Source: Dolichospermum sp. DET69 (lineage in GTDB: Bacteria > Cyanobacteriota > Cyanobacteriia > Cyanobacteriales > Nostocaceae). Taken from it: a stretch of 64,000 bases of DNA. A model generated the notes under the pieces. That model was given only the letters and a program-made list of their open reading frames with translations, did not search any database and was not told the origin of the DNA. The stretch spans positions 3,575,501 to 3,639,500 of the forward strand of contig CP070233.1 of assembly GCA_017355425.1 (NCBI GenBank), given 5' to 3'. Shown piece after piece: positions 49,159 to 58,835 of this stretch. A program made the translations under genes and the position numbers. The number at the start of each line of letters is the position of its first letter. Positions within the stretch are counted from its first letter, which is position 1.

Positions 49159-49455
49159 ATGAGAGTTTGGCTTGTATGCTTTTTTGTTCTGTTTGCTTTA
49201 GCCGAGTTTTTTAAGTGGTTACGAGGTTTTTCTGTCCCGTTACCGATATATATTTTAGGTGGGGCGTTGTTAGCAGTTGCCTCTAATTATGATAAAATCT
49301 TTGGTTACTATGTCAGCAATATCCATATAGTTAATTCTGTGGAAATCCCCCAGGAAATACCTAATTTGGAATCAGCAGCAAATTCAACTCCAATCTCTGT
49401 ATTAATTTCTAGCTCTGTATCCGAATCCAATGTTCAAGAATCTGCCAGAGATTGA
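49159..49455 (+). CDS. Small hypothetical membrane protein
   Basis: A 98-residue protein with a strong ribosome site (GGAGG, about 11 bases upstream). Two hydrophobic stretches, VWLVCFFVLFALAEFF and LPIYILGGALLAVASNY, are joined by KWLRGFSV. The C-terminal half is Ser/Glu/Pro-rich and soluble. Similar proteins are widespread and unnamed in cyanobacteria. No function can be given. Confidence 0.65.
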   Translation: MRVWLVCFFVLFALAEFFKWLRGFSVPLPIYILGGALLAVASNYDKIFGYYVSNIHIVNSVEIPQEIPNLESAANSTPISVLISSSVSESNVQESARD

Positions 49456-49673
49456 ATTACTGAGTGGTTAGATTCGTAGAATCAGGGAATAGAGAATAGG
49501 GGATACAGAGAGTTTTATTTTTTGGCAAAATATATAATTAGGGCTGTATCAGTGCAAGATGCTGATATTGCATGACAAAAAATGCCTTTGTAAATATAAC
49601 TCACACGAAATATAAGATTTTTGTTAAGCTTGCTGGAACATTAGAAGTTAAGTAGCTTTTAAGACAGAAAAAA

Positions 49674-49716
49674 GTAGCAAATACTACGAATTGTATTTAA
49701 TTGAGATAAATATCGT
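49674..49716 (+). promoter_or_regulatory. NtcA-activated promoter of amt
   Basis: GTAGCAAATACTAC at 49,674-49,687 is a perfect GTA-N8-TAC NtcA site. It is followed after 23 bases by TATCGT (49,711-49,716), a TAN3T -10 box, the spacing of NtcA class II promoters. Transcription should start near 49,722, shortly before ATG 49,739, and rise under nitrogen starvation. Confidence 0.8.
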
Positions 49717-49738
49717 AGACCCAGAGGAAAGAAAATCA

Positions 49739-51128
49739 ATGTTCAAAAAATTGATCATCGTTGGATGTTTAACCCTCTTTCTATTGGTAAGTTTATTAAC
49801 AGGAAATGCTTTAGCCGAGACTCCAGCAGCCGTGTCTGATCTGAATACGGGAGATACAGCATTTATGCTAATTTCATCAGCCCTAGTAATGCTGATGACA
49901 CCGGGATTAGCATTCTTTTATGGTGGGTTTGTGCGATCGCATAACATCCTTAACACATTAATGATGAGTTTTGTGTTAATGGCCATTGTCGGAGTCACCT
50001 GGGTTCTTTGGGGTTATAGCCTTTCCTTTGCCCCTGGTTTGCCTTTTATTGGTGGTTTGCAGTGGTTGGGGTTAAATTGGTGTCGGCTTGGAAACTACAG
50101 GTTATCTGAAGGGTTCAGCCCCGGCAGAGGTGGTTTCCTATGCGGGGACAATTCCCCATCAAGCATTCATGATCTATCAAGCCATGTTTGCAATTATTAC
50201 CCCAGCCTTAATTTCGGGAGCGATCGCGGAACGGATGAGTTTCCGGGCATATTGCCTGTTTGTCGTGCTGTGGTCAACCTTTATCTACACACCCTTAGCT
50301 CACATGGTTTGGGCAAAAGGCGGATTTTTAGGTTTATATGGCGGTATAGGAGCCTTAGACTTTGCGGGTGGTACAGTAGTGCATATTAGTTCCGGCGTTT
50401 CGGCATTGGTAGCCGCAATGGTCCTAGGTCCGAGAAAAAACTATCCAGATCGTCTGAGTCCTCCCCACAACGTCCCCTTTATTTTATTAGGTGCGGGTTT
50501 ACTGTGGTTTGGGTGGTTCGGTTTTAACGCTGGTAGTGCCTTATCCGCAGGCACAGTAGCTACAGTAGCTTTTGTTACTACCAATACATCAGCCGCCGCC
50601 GGAGCATTAATGTGGTTGATTTTAGAAGCGACATTAAGGGGAAAACCCACCGCTGTAGGGGCAGCCACGGGTGCAGTAGCTGGTTTAGTTGGTATCACCC
50701 CAGCCGCCGGATTTGTCACACCTGTTGCGGCAATTTTAATTGGTTTCATTACCTCCGTCGTTTGTTTCTTTGCTGTGAGTTACAAGCACAAATTACAGAT
50801 TGATGATGCCTTAGATACCTATCCCGTCCATGGCGTAGGTGGGACTATAGGCGCAATTTTAACAGCTATCTTTGCCACAACTGAAGTTAATGCCGGTGGT
50901 AAAGATGGGGTATTGCGTGGTAACTTTGGAGAATTATTTGTGGAACTGGGAGCGATCGCCCTAGCCTATATAATTGCGGCTGTTGGGACTTGGATCATTC
51001 TCAAAATAATTGCGGCTACAGTTGGTTTACGAGTCCCAGATCAAACCGAAGATCAAGGCTTGGATATCAACGAACACGGAGAAGAAGGTTATAACTCCGA
51101 GTTTGCAGATCGGATTTCTAATAAGTAG
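49739..51128 (+). pseudogene. amt: Ammonium transporter Amt, interrupted by a one-base frameshift
   Basis: The frame from ATG 49,739 (signal-peptide-like MFKKLIIVGCLTLFLLVSLL) covers the first helices, with LAFFYGGFVRSHNILNTLMM, and runs out of homology after LQWLGLN. Homology resumes one frame over with GVGLETTGYLKGSAPAEV and goes on to the normal end at 51,128. An extra T within AATTGG at 50,075-50,080 explains the break; with AATGG the frame would join as LNGVGLETTG. All later hallmarks are intact, including AERMSF and DDALDTYPVHGVGG with its pore His. Either a recent mutation or a sequencing error. Corrected length about 463 residues. Confidence 0.88.
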
Positions 51129-51135
51129 AAAAGGT

Positions 51136-51186
51136 AATGGGTAATGGGTAATGGGTAATGGGTAATGGGTAATGGGTAATGGGTAA
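51136..51186. repeat. STRR heptamer tract (TAATGGG), about seven units
   Basis: Seven almost perfect TAATGGG heptamers right after amt. Typical cyanobacterial STRR. Confidence 0.9.
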
Positions 51187-51259
51187 GAGCTAAAAACTTT
51201 TACCTATTACCAATCACTAGATCTACAATTAAGTTCAATATTGGTAATGTTTTCTAGTC

Positions 51260-52138
51260 GTGTCTAATCGTGTAAAAACTTTTCCTGTCTGGGGACTCTT
51301 CGCACTGTTAACTAATATAATCCTCATGTTAGCGGTGATCGTATTGATTTGGCGACAGCAAAAACTAACCCCTGTGTTAGCAACTACAGCTATCCCCGAT
51401 TCCCCAGAACCAGTTAACCTCAATTGGAAAAATCAATATGTAGCACCAGAGTTAGGCCCCCGTCATAAACTCAGTTATCCCCAATGGTTGGATATCCTCA
51501 AGCAAGAAGCTAAAATAACTGCTAGGAAAAATCCCCAGCGATTAACCATACTCGCGGGAGATTCTCTAAGTTTATGGTTTCCACCAGAGTTATTACCTGA
51601 GGATAGAAGTTGGCTAAATCAGGGTATATCTGGGGAAGTTAGTAATGGATTATTGCAAAGATTAGATTTCTTTGATCGCACCCAACCAGAGGTGATTTTC
51701 GTCATGGTGGGTATTAACGATTTGATTCGCGGGCTAGATGATCAGGAAATTTTAGCTAATTATCGGCAAATTATCAGTTATTTGCGAAAAAAACACCCCC
51801 AATCAGAAATCGTCATTCAGTCAATTTTGCCTCATGGTGCGGAGGGGGTAACTTGGGAAGGAAAAGAAAAACTCCTAGCAATTCCCAATCCTCGGATTCG
51901 CAATTTAAATCAGGAATTGAATAATCTTGCTACTGAAAAAGCTGTGAGATATCTGGATTTACATCCTTTATTCACCGATAAACAAGGTAATCTTCGGACA
52001 GATTTTACTACCGACGGTTTACATCTGAGTCCCCCAGGTTATCTAGTTTGGCGGACTGCCTTAAGGATGTATACTAACCAACAAGTAACACGCCAAGTAC
52101 CTCAATTAGAAAAGATAAATTCAAAAAATAGGATATAA
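51260..52138 (+). CDS. SGNH/GDSL-family hydrolase, membrane-anchored
   Basis: A 292-residue protein. A single N-terminal helix ([20 protein letters not shown]) anchors it or acts as an export signal. The SGNH blocks are in order: AGDSLSLWF with the Ser nucleophile, NQGISGE with Gly, VGINDLIRG with Asn, and [10 protein letters not shown] with Asp and His. An esterase or lipase acting on cell-envelope or polysaccharide esters is expected. GTG start at 51,260. It is 74 bases before ispH. Confidence 0.85.
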   Translation: MSNRVKTFPVWGLFALLTNIILMLAVIVLIWRQQKLTPVLATTAIPDSPEPVNLNWKNQYVAPELGPRHKLSYPQWLDILKQEAKITARKNPQRLTILAGDSLSLWFPPELLPEDRSWLNQGISGEVSNGLLQRLDFFDRTQPEVIFVMVGINDLIRGLDDQEILANYRQIISYLRKKHPQSEIVIQSILPHGAEGVTWEGKEKLLAIPNPRIRNLNQELNNLATEKAVRYLDLHPLFTDKQGNLRTDFTTDGLHLSPPGYLVWRTALRMYTNQQVTRQVPQLEKINSKNRI

Positions 52139-52212
52139 ATCCAAATTTTCCATCTAAATCGTCTCCAAACGCGAGAAAATCAAAAATAGTAATTACCAGT
52201 GGTCTATTTCAA

Positions 52213-53421
52213 ATGGATACAAAAGCTTTTAAACGCAGCCTCCAACATTCAGCTAATTACAATCGTAAGGGCTTTGGTCATCAAGCGGAAGTTGCTACCC
52301 AGTTACAATCTGAGTTTCAGAGTAACTTAATTCAGGAAATCCGCGATCGCAACTACACTCTCAAACGGGGTAATGTCACCATTCAATTAGCACAAGCATT
52401 TGGCTTTTGTTGGGGTGTAGAACGGGCTGTAGCCATGGCCTATGAAACTCGTCAGCATTTCCCCACAGAACATATTTGGATTACTAACGAAATTATTCAC
52501 AATCCCTCTGTGAATAAACGAATGCAAGAAATGCAGGTAGAATTTATTCCCGTCATTGACAAAAATAAAGACTTTTCTGTTGTTGGTAGCGGTGACGTGG
52601 TAATTTTACCAGCCTTTGGTGCAAGTGTTCAAGAAATGCAAATCTTGAATGATAAAGGTTGCCAAATTGTGGATACTACCTGTCCTTGGGTATCTAAGGT
52701 TTGGAACACAGTAGAAAAGCACAAAAAAGGCGATTACACCTCAATTATTCACGGAAAATACAAGCATGAAGAAACCGTTGCTACTAGTTCTTTTGCTGGG
52801 AAATATTTGATTGTTTTGAATTTAAAAGAAACAGAATATGTGATTAACTATATTCTTAATGGTGGCAATCGGGAAGAATTTTTAGCCAAATTTTCTAAAG
52901 CCTGTTCTGCGGGATTTGATCCTGATCAAGATTTAGAACGGGTAGGGATTGCTAACCAAACAACCATGCTCAAAGATGAAACCGAAAAAATCGGGAAAAT
53001 GCTAGAGCGGACAATGATGCAGAAATATGGACCAACAGAGTTAAATCAGCATTTTCAAAATTTCAATACTATCTGTGATGCCACTCAAGAACGTCAAGAT
53101 GCTATGTTGGAATTAGTGGAAGAAAATGTAGATTTAATGATAGTCATTGGTGGGTTTAATTCATCAAATACTACTCAATTACAACAAATTGCTTTTGATA
53201 GAAATATTCCTTCCTATCACATTGATTGTGTGGAACGGATTCAATCAATTAATAACATTGAACATCGGCAATTAACAGGAGAATTGGCCATTGCAGAAAA
53301 CTGGCTACCAGCGGGAGAAATTAAAGTTGGTGTGACTTCTGGCGCTTCGACACCGGATAAGGTAGTTGAAGATATAATTGAGAAAATTTTTGCCCTCAAG
53401 TCAACAGCAACTTTAGTTTAA
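52213..53421 (+). CDS. ispH: 4-hydroxy-3-methylbut-2-enyl diphosphate reductase
   Basis: A 402-residue IspH of the cyanobacterial/plant type. It catalyses the last step of the MEP pathway, making IPP and DMAPP with a [4Fe-4S] cluster. The three cluster cysteines are in [22 protein letters not shown] and [11 protein letters not shown]. The catalytic Glu is in the [10 protein letters not shown] region of the family, and the tail [16 protein letters not shown] is diagnostic. The N-terminal 50-residue extension is normal in cyanobacteria. Confidence 0.95.
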   Translation: MDTKAFKRSLQHSANYNRKGFGHQAEVATQLQSEFQSNLIQEIRDRNYTLKRGNVTIQLAQAFGFCWGVERAVAMAYETRQHFPTEHIWITNEIIHNPSVNKRMQEMQVEFIPVIDKNKDFSVVGSGDVVILPAFGASVQEMQILNDKGCQIVDTTCPWVSKVWNTVEKHKKGDYTSIIHGKYKHEETVATSSFAGKYLIVLNLKETEYVINYILNGGNREEFLAKFSKACSAGFDPDQDLERVGIANQTTMLKDETEKIGKMLERTMMQKYGPTELNQHFQNFNTICDATQERQDAMLELVEENVDLMIVIGGFNSSNTTQLQQIAFDRNIPSYHIDCVERIQSINNIEHRQLTGELAIAENWLPAGEIKVGVTSGASTPDKVVEDIIEKIFALKSTATLV

Positions 53422-53468
53422 ATCGTAGTTTCTTGACTTACCTCTCTTGACATTACTAATAATTTTTC

Positions 53469-54260
53469 TAAGAGGATGTTTATAAAGTTTAAATTAATAC
53501 TAATACAGCGCGGCATAAATGAAGCAACCATTTAAAATTTCTGAAAAGCTCATGCTGTAGAGGATGAATGAACAAGTCCCTCATGGTGTATTAAATGTTG
53601 TTTTACCCCTCCCTAACTCTCCCCTTTCTAAGGGGCTACGGTGTACACACAAGTCTTCTAGAGTTGCCCCACAACGTTTAGATCCCCCCAACCCCCCTTT
53701 CTAAGGGGCTACGGTGTACACACAAGTCTTCTAGAGTTGCCCCACAACGTTTAGATCCCCCCAACCCCCCTTAAAAAGGGGGGCTAAATTCTTCAAAGTC
53801 CCCCTTTTTAAGGGGGATTTAGGGGGATCGGATCACGTTCAGCATCCTGTCTAGAGATGTGTGTACACCGTAGCCTTAAAAAGGGGGGCTAAATTCTTCA
53901 AAGTCCCCCTTTTTAAGGGGGATTTAGGGGGATCGGATAACGTTCAGCATCCTGTCTAGAGATGTGTGTACACCGTAGCCTTAAAAAGGGGGGCTAAATT
54001 CTTCAAAGTCCCCCTTTTTAAGGGGGATTTAGGGGGATCGGATAACGTTTAGCATCCTGTCTAGAGATGTGTGTACACCGTAGCCTTAAAAAGGGGGACT
54101 AAAACCTCTCAAAGTCCTCCTTTTTAAGGAGGATTTAGGAGGATCTCCCAGGATTTTGAGTTTATACCCAAGATGTGTGTACACCGTAACTAAGGGGGTA
54201 AATAATCATACCTGATATCACTTTATGGCTACGCCATGCTTCGCTATCAAACATCCTTTT
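53469..54260. repeat. Nested inverted and tandem repeat block, about 790 bp
   Basis: It opens with a family A end (TAAGAGGATGTTTATAAAGT) and closes with a degraded one (ATCAAACATCCTTTTCTG). Inside are two 72-bp direct copies on the left containing GGCTACGGTGTACACAC (from about 53,634). On the right GTGTGTACACCGTAGCC occurs with a period of 105-106 bases at about 53,859, 53,964, 54,069 and 54,175. Left and right arms are complementary, so the block can fold into a very long branched hairpin. CCCCCTTTTTAAGGGGGA cores match MITE copy 2. No coding sequence. Confidence 0.85.
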
Positions 54261-54312
54261 CTGAAAAACGATATAATCGCAATTTATCACTTAATTTAAG
54301 GAATCTACAACA

Positions 54313-54699
54313 ATGACGGATAGTACATCTTTTGATAAACTCCAACCTGCAAGTCAACAACAATCTATCGTCTATTTACCATATATTCCGGGTGGTAAAC
54401 GAAATTTGTTACCCTATGCCATCACCCTTTATAAAAAATGTCAGTTAGAGGGACACCGCAAAATTGAGGGTAGTGATAATATTTCCTTCGTTGCTTCCTG
54501 GAATGATGCCACCTTACCCTCAGATTTAACCATTTGCCAGATGCAGTTTGATTCTAAATCTGAACTAACTTATGAAGTCAAGATGCCAAGTTTTGAATTT
54601 ATTAGTTTTTTAATTGAACTAATGGAAAACTATAAGCGCAATAAAATCGCCGATTTTTCTAAAGCTTTTTACCGGAAACTCTTACGCTTAGATGATTGA
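54313..54699 (+). CDS. Conserved hypothetical protein
   Basis: A 128-residue soluble protein. The centre (SIVYLPYIPGGKRNLLPYAI, SFVASWNDATLP) is beta-rich, and the end (EFISFLIELMENYKRNKIAD, SKAFYRKLLRLD) is helical. It has cyanobacterial character and good codon use, so it is probably real. I do not recognise a family. It stands alone after the repeat block. Confidence 0.6.
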   Translation: MTDSTSFDKLQPASQQQSIVYLPYIPGGKRNLLPYAITLYKKCQLEGHRKIEGSDNISFVASWNDATLPSDLTICQMQFDSKSELTYEVKMPSFEFISFLIELMENYKRNKIADFSKAFYRKLLRLDD

Positions 54700-55016
54700 A
54701 GCAAAAGCGGAATTTAGAATTTAGAATAAATACAACATAAGCTTTTTGTCAGATTCGGAATGGTTCATTAACTTACGCCGGACTGTAATATAAACATGAG
54801 AATATATCATAAAGATTTATAAATTTTAATGATTTAAAAAAACAATATATGATTTGATGTATTTTAAATTACAAAAACATCCTAAATAAAATTCCCAAAC
54901 ATCTACCAATAGGGTATTGTCAGAAGAGATAAATTTTAGTTTGCTATTAATTTTGTTAGTCGTTATATTACTTACGATTAGTCTGCAAAAAACACATTCA
55001 AAAAATACACAGCCTC
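54700..55016. other. Intergenic region with an out-of-frame signal-peptide-like frame
   Basis: AT-rich. A TTG-started frame at 54,917 reads NFSLLLILLVVILLTISLQK and then NTQPHA, directly before the cbiM ATG but in another frame. It resembles the cleavable signal peptide that many CbiM/NikM proteins carry before MHIPDG. No cobalamin or nickel riboswitch was recognised. Confidence 0.4.
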
Positions 55017-55940
55017 ATGCACATACCCGATGGATTTATTTCAGTTCCAGTAGCAGCAGCCACCAGTTTAGCCAGCGCAGCCGCTTTATTCGTGGCTTTT
55101 GAGCGATCGCAAACAGCTTTTGGGATTCGTCGCGCCCCCATTCTCGGCTTAACCACCGCCTTTATTTTCGCCGCCCAAATGATTAATTTTCCCGTAGCGG
55201 GAGGAACTAGCGGCCACTTATTAGGAGGGGCTTTAGCCGCGATTATTTTGGGTAGTCCTTGGGCGGGAATGTTATGTATCGCCACAGTTTTAATTATTCA
55301 AGCCGTCCTCTTTGCTGATGGTGGAATCACTGCCTTGGGTGCAAATATTTTAAACATGGGAGTAATCGGCGTGTGGGTTGCGTGGGGATTAACCCAAACC
55401 TTACAACGACTATTTGGTGGTTCTCAAGGGCGTTTACCCCTAGCAGCAGGCATAGCAGCCGGAGTCAGTGTAGTTGTTGCCGCCATAGCTTGTGCCATTG
55501 AATTAGCCCTTTCGGGAACAGCACCAGCCAACATAGTTTTACCCACCATGGCAGGAGTCCATATTTTGATTGGTGTTGGGGAAGGGGCAATTACTGGGGG
55601 TGTATTAACCTACCTAACCACAGCCCGTCCCGATTTATTACCAGGTGAAGAACACAAAGTTAGAGGCTGGTTAGTTCCCGTTGTCAGTATTTTCCTAATT
55701 TCGGGTGTGTTGTCTCTTTTTGCTTCCGCTTGGCCAGATGGCTTAGAAAAAGTGGCGGAAAACTTGGGATTTATTGATTTAGGGGCAAAAGTGCGCGTCA
55801 TTGTCCCCACACCTTTAGCTGATTACAGTATTCAGGGTTTAGGTAAAATTGGGACTAGTATTGCCGGTTTAGTCGGTGCTACATCGTGTTTTGCTGTAGC
55901 TTTTGGAATTGCCAAAGTTATTAAACCGAAGAATGCTTAA
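55017..55940 (+). CDS. cbiM: Cobalt/nickel ECF transporter S component CbiM with PDGLE extension
   Basis: A 307-residue membrane protein. The N-terminal MHIPDGFIS is the metal-binding start of CbiM/NikM, where the free amine, Met1 and His2 hold Co2+ or Ni2+. GGTSGHLLGGALAAIILGSPWA is the conserved loop (read as two parts, GGTSGHLLGG and ALAAIILGSP). After six or seven helices comes a PDGLEKVAENLGF domain, the CbiN/NikN-like part fused at the C-terminus, so no separate cbiN is needed. Cobalt or nickel specificity cannot be fixed. It overlaps cbiQ by eight bases. Confidence 0.9.
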   Translation: MHIPDGFISVPVAAATSLASAAALFVAFERSQTAFGIRRAPILGLTTAFIFAAQMINFPVAGGTSGHLLGGALAAIILGSPWAGMLCIATVLIIQAVLFADGGITALGANILNMGVIGVWVAWGLTQTLQRLFGGSQGRLPLAAGIAAGVSVVVAAIACAIELALSGTAPANIVLPTMAGVHILIGVGEGAITGGVLTYLTTARPDLLPGEEHKVRGWLVPVVSIFLISGVLSLFASAWPDGLEKVAENLGFIDLGAKVRVIVPTPLADYSIQGLGKIGTSIAGLVGATSCFAVAFGIAKVIKPKNA

Positions 55941-56592
55941 AATTTCCTTGCCATTACGCTTGCAATTATCCCTAATTATTGTAATTGGGGCGGCTTTTCT
56001 CAAACATTATGCTTGGTCTAATTTGCTTGTATATGGGGCGATCGCTCTTTTGTGGGTTTGCATATTACAAGTACCCATTCGCAAATTAGGCGGATTATTG
56101 GGGACAGAATTAATTTTTCTATCCTTGGTGGCTTTACCCTTGGGATGGGAGCGTGCTAGTTTTTTGCTGGTGCGATCGCTAATTTGTTTAATTACGATGA
56201 ATAGTTTTTTATTAACCCTACCCCCTCATAGTTTCGGCATTGCTCTCAAAAGCTTACCAGTACCCGCACCATTAAAGGAAAACTTGATTTTAGCTGGGCA
56301 ATATTTAGAAATATTACTCTCAGAAGTAACTCGAATGCAGCGCAGCGCCCAATTAAGAGGTTTAAATGGTACAGGAGGATGGCTACGCTATGCCAGTGCT
56401 TCTATGATTGGGGCTTTATTTCTCCGCACATTAGACAGAGCCGAAAGAGTTTATGGGGCAATGGTAACTCGTGGATATAACGGACAATTACCCATAGATT
56501 CCCCCCTCAAACCGAAAGAACGTTTTATCCTGTTAGTAGCTGGGGTGACAGCGACTTGTTTAACCCTAAGTTCTTATTTTATTGTTATTTGA
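55933..56592 (+). CDS. cbiQ: ECF transporter transmembrane component CbiQ
   Basis: A 219-residue T component (EcfT/CbiQ) joining the metal-binding unit to the ATPase. ATG 55,933 (MLKISLPLRLQ) is chosen; it overlaps the cbiM stop. The coupling-helix motif SAQLRGLNGTGGW carries the A-R-G box, and RAERVYGAMVTRGYNG the second A-R-G box. Four to five membrane helices precede these. It precedes cbiO by 10 bases. Confidence 0.9.
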   Translation: MLKISLPLRLQLSLIIVIGAAFLKHYAWSNLLVYGAIALLWVCILQVPIRKLGGLLGTELIFLSLVALPLGWERASFLLVRSLICLITMNSFLLTLPPHSFGIALKSLPVPAPLKENLILAGQYLEILLSEVTRMQRSAQLRGLNGTGGWLRYASASMIGALFLRTLDRAERVYGAMVTRGYNGQLPIDSPLKPKERFILLVAGVTATCLTLSSYFIVI

Positions 56593-56602
56593 GTGGTGAA
56601 TC

Positions 56603-57367
56603 TTGACATCATTAACTTCTGATCCCCAAATGTCCATCTCTCAACCACATACTGCTGTCGTTGAAGTCCAAAATCTGGTGTATGCCTATGAACGCCAGCA
56701 ACCCGTATTCCAAGAAATTTCTTTTAGCTTACAAACAGGCGATCGCGTGGCCTTAATGGGTGCTACAGGTTCAGGTAAAAGTACCTTACTAGAAAACCTC
56801 ATTGGCTTAAAACATCCCCAAAGTGGCAAAATCTGGATTAACGGTATAGAGATATTACCAAACACCTTGCCGCAAATTAGGCGACAAATTGGTTTTAGTT
56901 TTCAAGATGCTAATGACCAATTATTTATGCCGACAATCCTGGAAGATGTCACCTTCGGACCCCTTAACTATGGTGTGTCACCCATCGCGGCTAAAGATAA
57001 AGCTCATCAATTATTAGCCGACTTTGGACTCGAAGCCTACGCCCATCGTTCTGCCCATGAACTTTCTGGAGGACAAAGACGTTTAGCCGCCTTAGCCGCA
57101 ATTTTAGCCCTAGATCCGGCAATTCTCATCTTAGACGAACCCACCAACGGACTTGACCCAGCATGGCGAAGACATTTAGCCCAAGTATTATTAAAATTAC
57201 CTGTCCAAGTGATGCTAATAGCTTCCCATGATCTCCATTGGCTAGGAAGAGTTACCCAACGGGCTTTAGTCCTCTCTACTGGTAAAATTCAAATAGACAG
57301 CGACATCCAAACACTGTTGCAAGATGGCAAAACCTTAGATACATTAGGGTTGCCAGTAGATTGGTAA
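56603..57367 (+). CDS. cbiO: ECF transporter ATPase CbiO
   Basis: A 254-residue ABC ATPase. Walker A is GATGSGKST, the Q loop FSFQDANDQLF, signature LSGGQRRLA, Walker B ILILDEPTNGLDP and the switch His in ASHDLHWL. The TTG at 56,603 gives the length shown; ATG 56,630 would remove nine residues that are outside the ABC fold. It completes a cbiM-cbiQ-cbiO uptake operon. Confidence 0.88.
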   Translation: MTSLTSDPQMSISQPHTAVVEVQNLVYAYERQQPVFQEISFSLQTGDRVALMGATGSGKSTLLENLIGLKHPQSGKIWINGIEILPNTLPQIRRQIGFSFQDANDQLFMPTILEDVTFGPLNYGVSPIAAKDKAHQLLADFGLEAYAHRSAHELSGGQRRLAALAAILALDPAILILDEPTNGLDPAWRRHLAQVLLKLPVQVMLIASHDLHWLGRVTQRALVLSTGKIQIDSDIQTLLQDGKTLDTLGLPVDW

Positions 57368-57445
57368 ACTGCTCAACACAGAAATTCGTAATTGCGAATT
57401 AATGATTATCTGGCTTAATATTTAGGGGATTTTAATGCTTTTGGG

Positions 57446-57940
57446 ATGTTAATGTTATTTTCCCGTTATTCAGTTATTGCTCCTGTTAGCCTGAGCATTG
57501 CATTGTTAATTACTAGTTGCAGCGAGACTAAAACCACCCAATGTCAGCGATTAGTTACAGTTGTCAATCAAGGTACATCATTGATTGATATAAAAAAAGG
57601 TCAGCAGGTATCAACCAGCTTGCAATTATCCAAAGACTTAAAAAATGTCACTAAGTCTATTCAGCAATTAAATTTAAAAGACCCCAAACTGGAAGAATTT
57701 GAAGCCAAATTTATCAAAATCTTTGATCATCTGAGTGAAGCCATAGCCAAAGCTTCTCAAGCACTTGGGGAAACTAAAAAAGCAGAGGCATCATCAGATG
57801 GTAGAGCAAAAATTGAAAAAGCCAGAAAAGAAATTGATTCTGCACTGACAACCGCAGCTAAAACTGCTGGAAAAGAATCAGATGCTTTAGGAGTGCAATT
57901 AAATAAATATTGTAGCCAAGAAGAATCAACGAAGAATTAA
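57446..57940 (+). CDS. Predicted lipoprotein, helical
   Basis: A 164-residue protein with a lipoprotein signal (SLSIALLITSC, Cys at about 27). The mature part is Lys/Glu/Ala-rich and helical (LKNVTKSIQQLNLKDPKLEE, EKARKEIDSALTTAAKTAGK), resembling a periplasmic coiled-coil domain. It is next to the cbi operon in the same direction but 78 bases away. No family is assigned. Confidence 0.65.
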   Translation: MLMLFSRYSVIAPVSLSIALLITSCSETKTTQCQRLVTVVNQGTSLIDIKKGQQVSTSLQLSKDLKNVTKSIQQLNLKDPKLEEFEAKFIKIFDHLSEAIAKASQALGETKKAEASSDGRAKIEKARKEIDSALTTAAKTAGKESDALGVQLNKYCSQEESTKN

Positions 57941-58072
57941 AAATTGAGAATTAAAAATTAAAAATTGTTAGAGTTAGATTCTTTACTCTTCTTTTTTTAA
58001 TTTTTTCATATCTCTGAATTCTATCATCAATTAATGATTTTTTGATGAGATGAAAAAAGAAGTCGGGGATTT

Positions 58073-58411
58073 CTATTGTTGGGGTATTTCTTCTTTAGGT
58101 ACTAAAGCAATACGATAACCTAAAGCATCTAAAAATTCAATTAAAGTATAAATTTCATTTCCTGCATTTTCTGATAACAATTTATCAAGTTCTTGATAGC
58201 TTTCTTTGGCTATTTCCGAAAGATTATTACCCAATATTCTGGCATCAATAATATCTTTTAAACCAGCACGCAATACTTCTGGTTCGCGTCCTTCTTCATC
58301 TAATGCTAAAAAAGCTGCTAAATAAGCTTTAGCGTGTTCTTCATTTTGAAGAGAGGAAATAAGATAATCTTGGTAACTGCTACTTGGTGATATTTTTACT
58401 TCTGTTGTCAT
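58073..58411 (-). CDS. HigA-like antitoxin (COG3636 type)
   Basis: A 112-residue protein encoded after its toxin. LISSLQNEEHAKAYLAAFLA and GLKDIIDARILGNNLSEIAK are typical of the addiction-module antidote family; the helix-turn-helix in the middle (LSEIAKESYQELDKLLSENA) is divergent. It overlaps the toxin gene by 32 bases, so the pair is translationally coupled, toxin first as in higBA. Confidence 0.75.
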   Translation of the reverse strand: MTTEVKISPSSSYQDYLISSLQNEEHAKAYLAAFLALDEEGREPEVLRAGLKDIIDARILGNNLSEIAKESYQELDKLLSENAGNEIYTLIEFLDALGYRIALVPKEEIPQQ

Positions 58412-58727
58412 AATCTCTCCAATATTCTTTAGCTGTCAATATATCTTGTTCTTGGGTGCTTTTATCTCCACCACAAAGCAAAAGTATTATTTTTGACCCG
58501 ATTTGTCCAAAATAGATCCTGTATCCTGGTCCATAGTCAATTTTTATTTCACAGACTCCTTCCCCAACTGTGCGGTAGTTTCCTAAATTACCTAACTTCA
58601 CTCGTTTGATTCTCTTTTCTATTTTAATAATAGCTTGCAGATCTTTGAGATCATCAAGCCATTCTGCAAATGGGGTTTTTCTATTTGATGTAATGTAATT
58701 TTGTATTTCTCTTGGTTGTGCTTCCAC
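58380..58727 (-). CDS. RelE/ParE-type toxin (Gp49/HigB-like, COG3657)
   Basis: A 115-residue mRNA-interferase-like toxin. IQNYITSNRKTPFAEWLDDL, RIKRVKLGNLGNYRTVGEGV and YGPGYRIYFGQIGSKIILLL are the conserved segments, with the Arg in GYRIYF and the usual LLCGGDKSTQ after it. It pairs with the downstream HigA-like protein. Activity is inferred from the family. Confidence 0.85.
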   Translation of the reverse strand: MEAQPREIQNYITSNRKTPFAEWLDDLKDLQAIIKIEKRIKRVKLGNLGNYRTVGEGVCEIKIDYGPGYRIYFGQIGSKIILLLCGGDKSTQEQDILTAKEYWRDYDNRSKNITK

Positions 58728-58835
58728 TTTAAGTTTATTAATGCTGCATAAGTTAGTTTACTAGAAATCTTCCTGATCTACTGCGCCATATTGGTTGTAT
58801 CGTTTTATGAAAAACACTATAATTTACCCAAATAA

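Noticed and set aside
50441-50749. 102-codon minus frame inside amt
   Set aside because: Antisense to well-conserved Amt helices; Ala/Pro-rich composition is a frame artefact.
54780-55016. Cobalamin or nickel riboswitch before cbiM
   Set aside because: No B12-box or NiCo-like conserved core was found; the region is AT-rich without matching helices.
54998-55285. 95-codon minus frame inside cbiM
   Set aside because: Antisense shadow of the conserved CbiM N-terminus.
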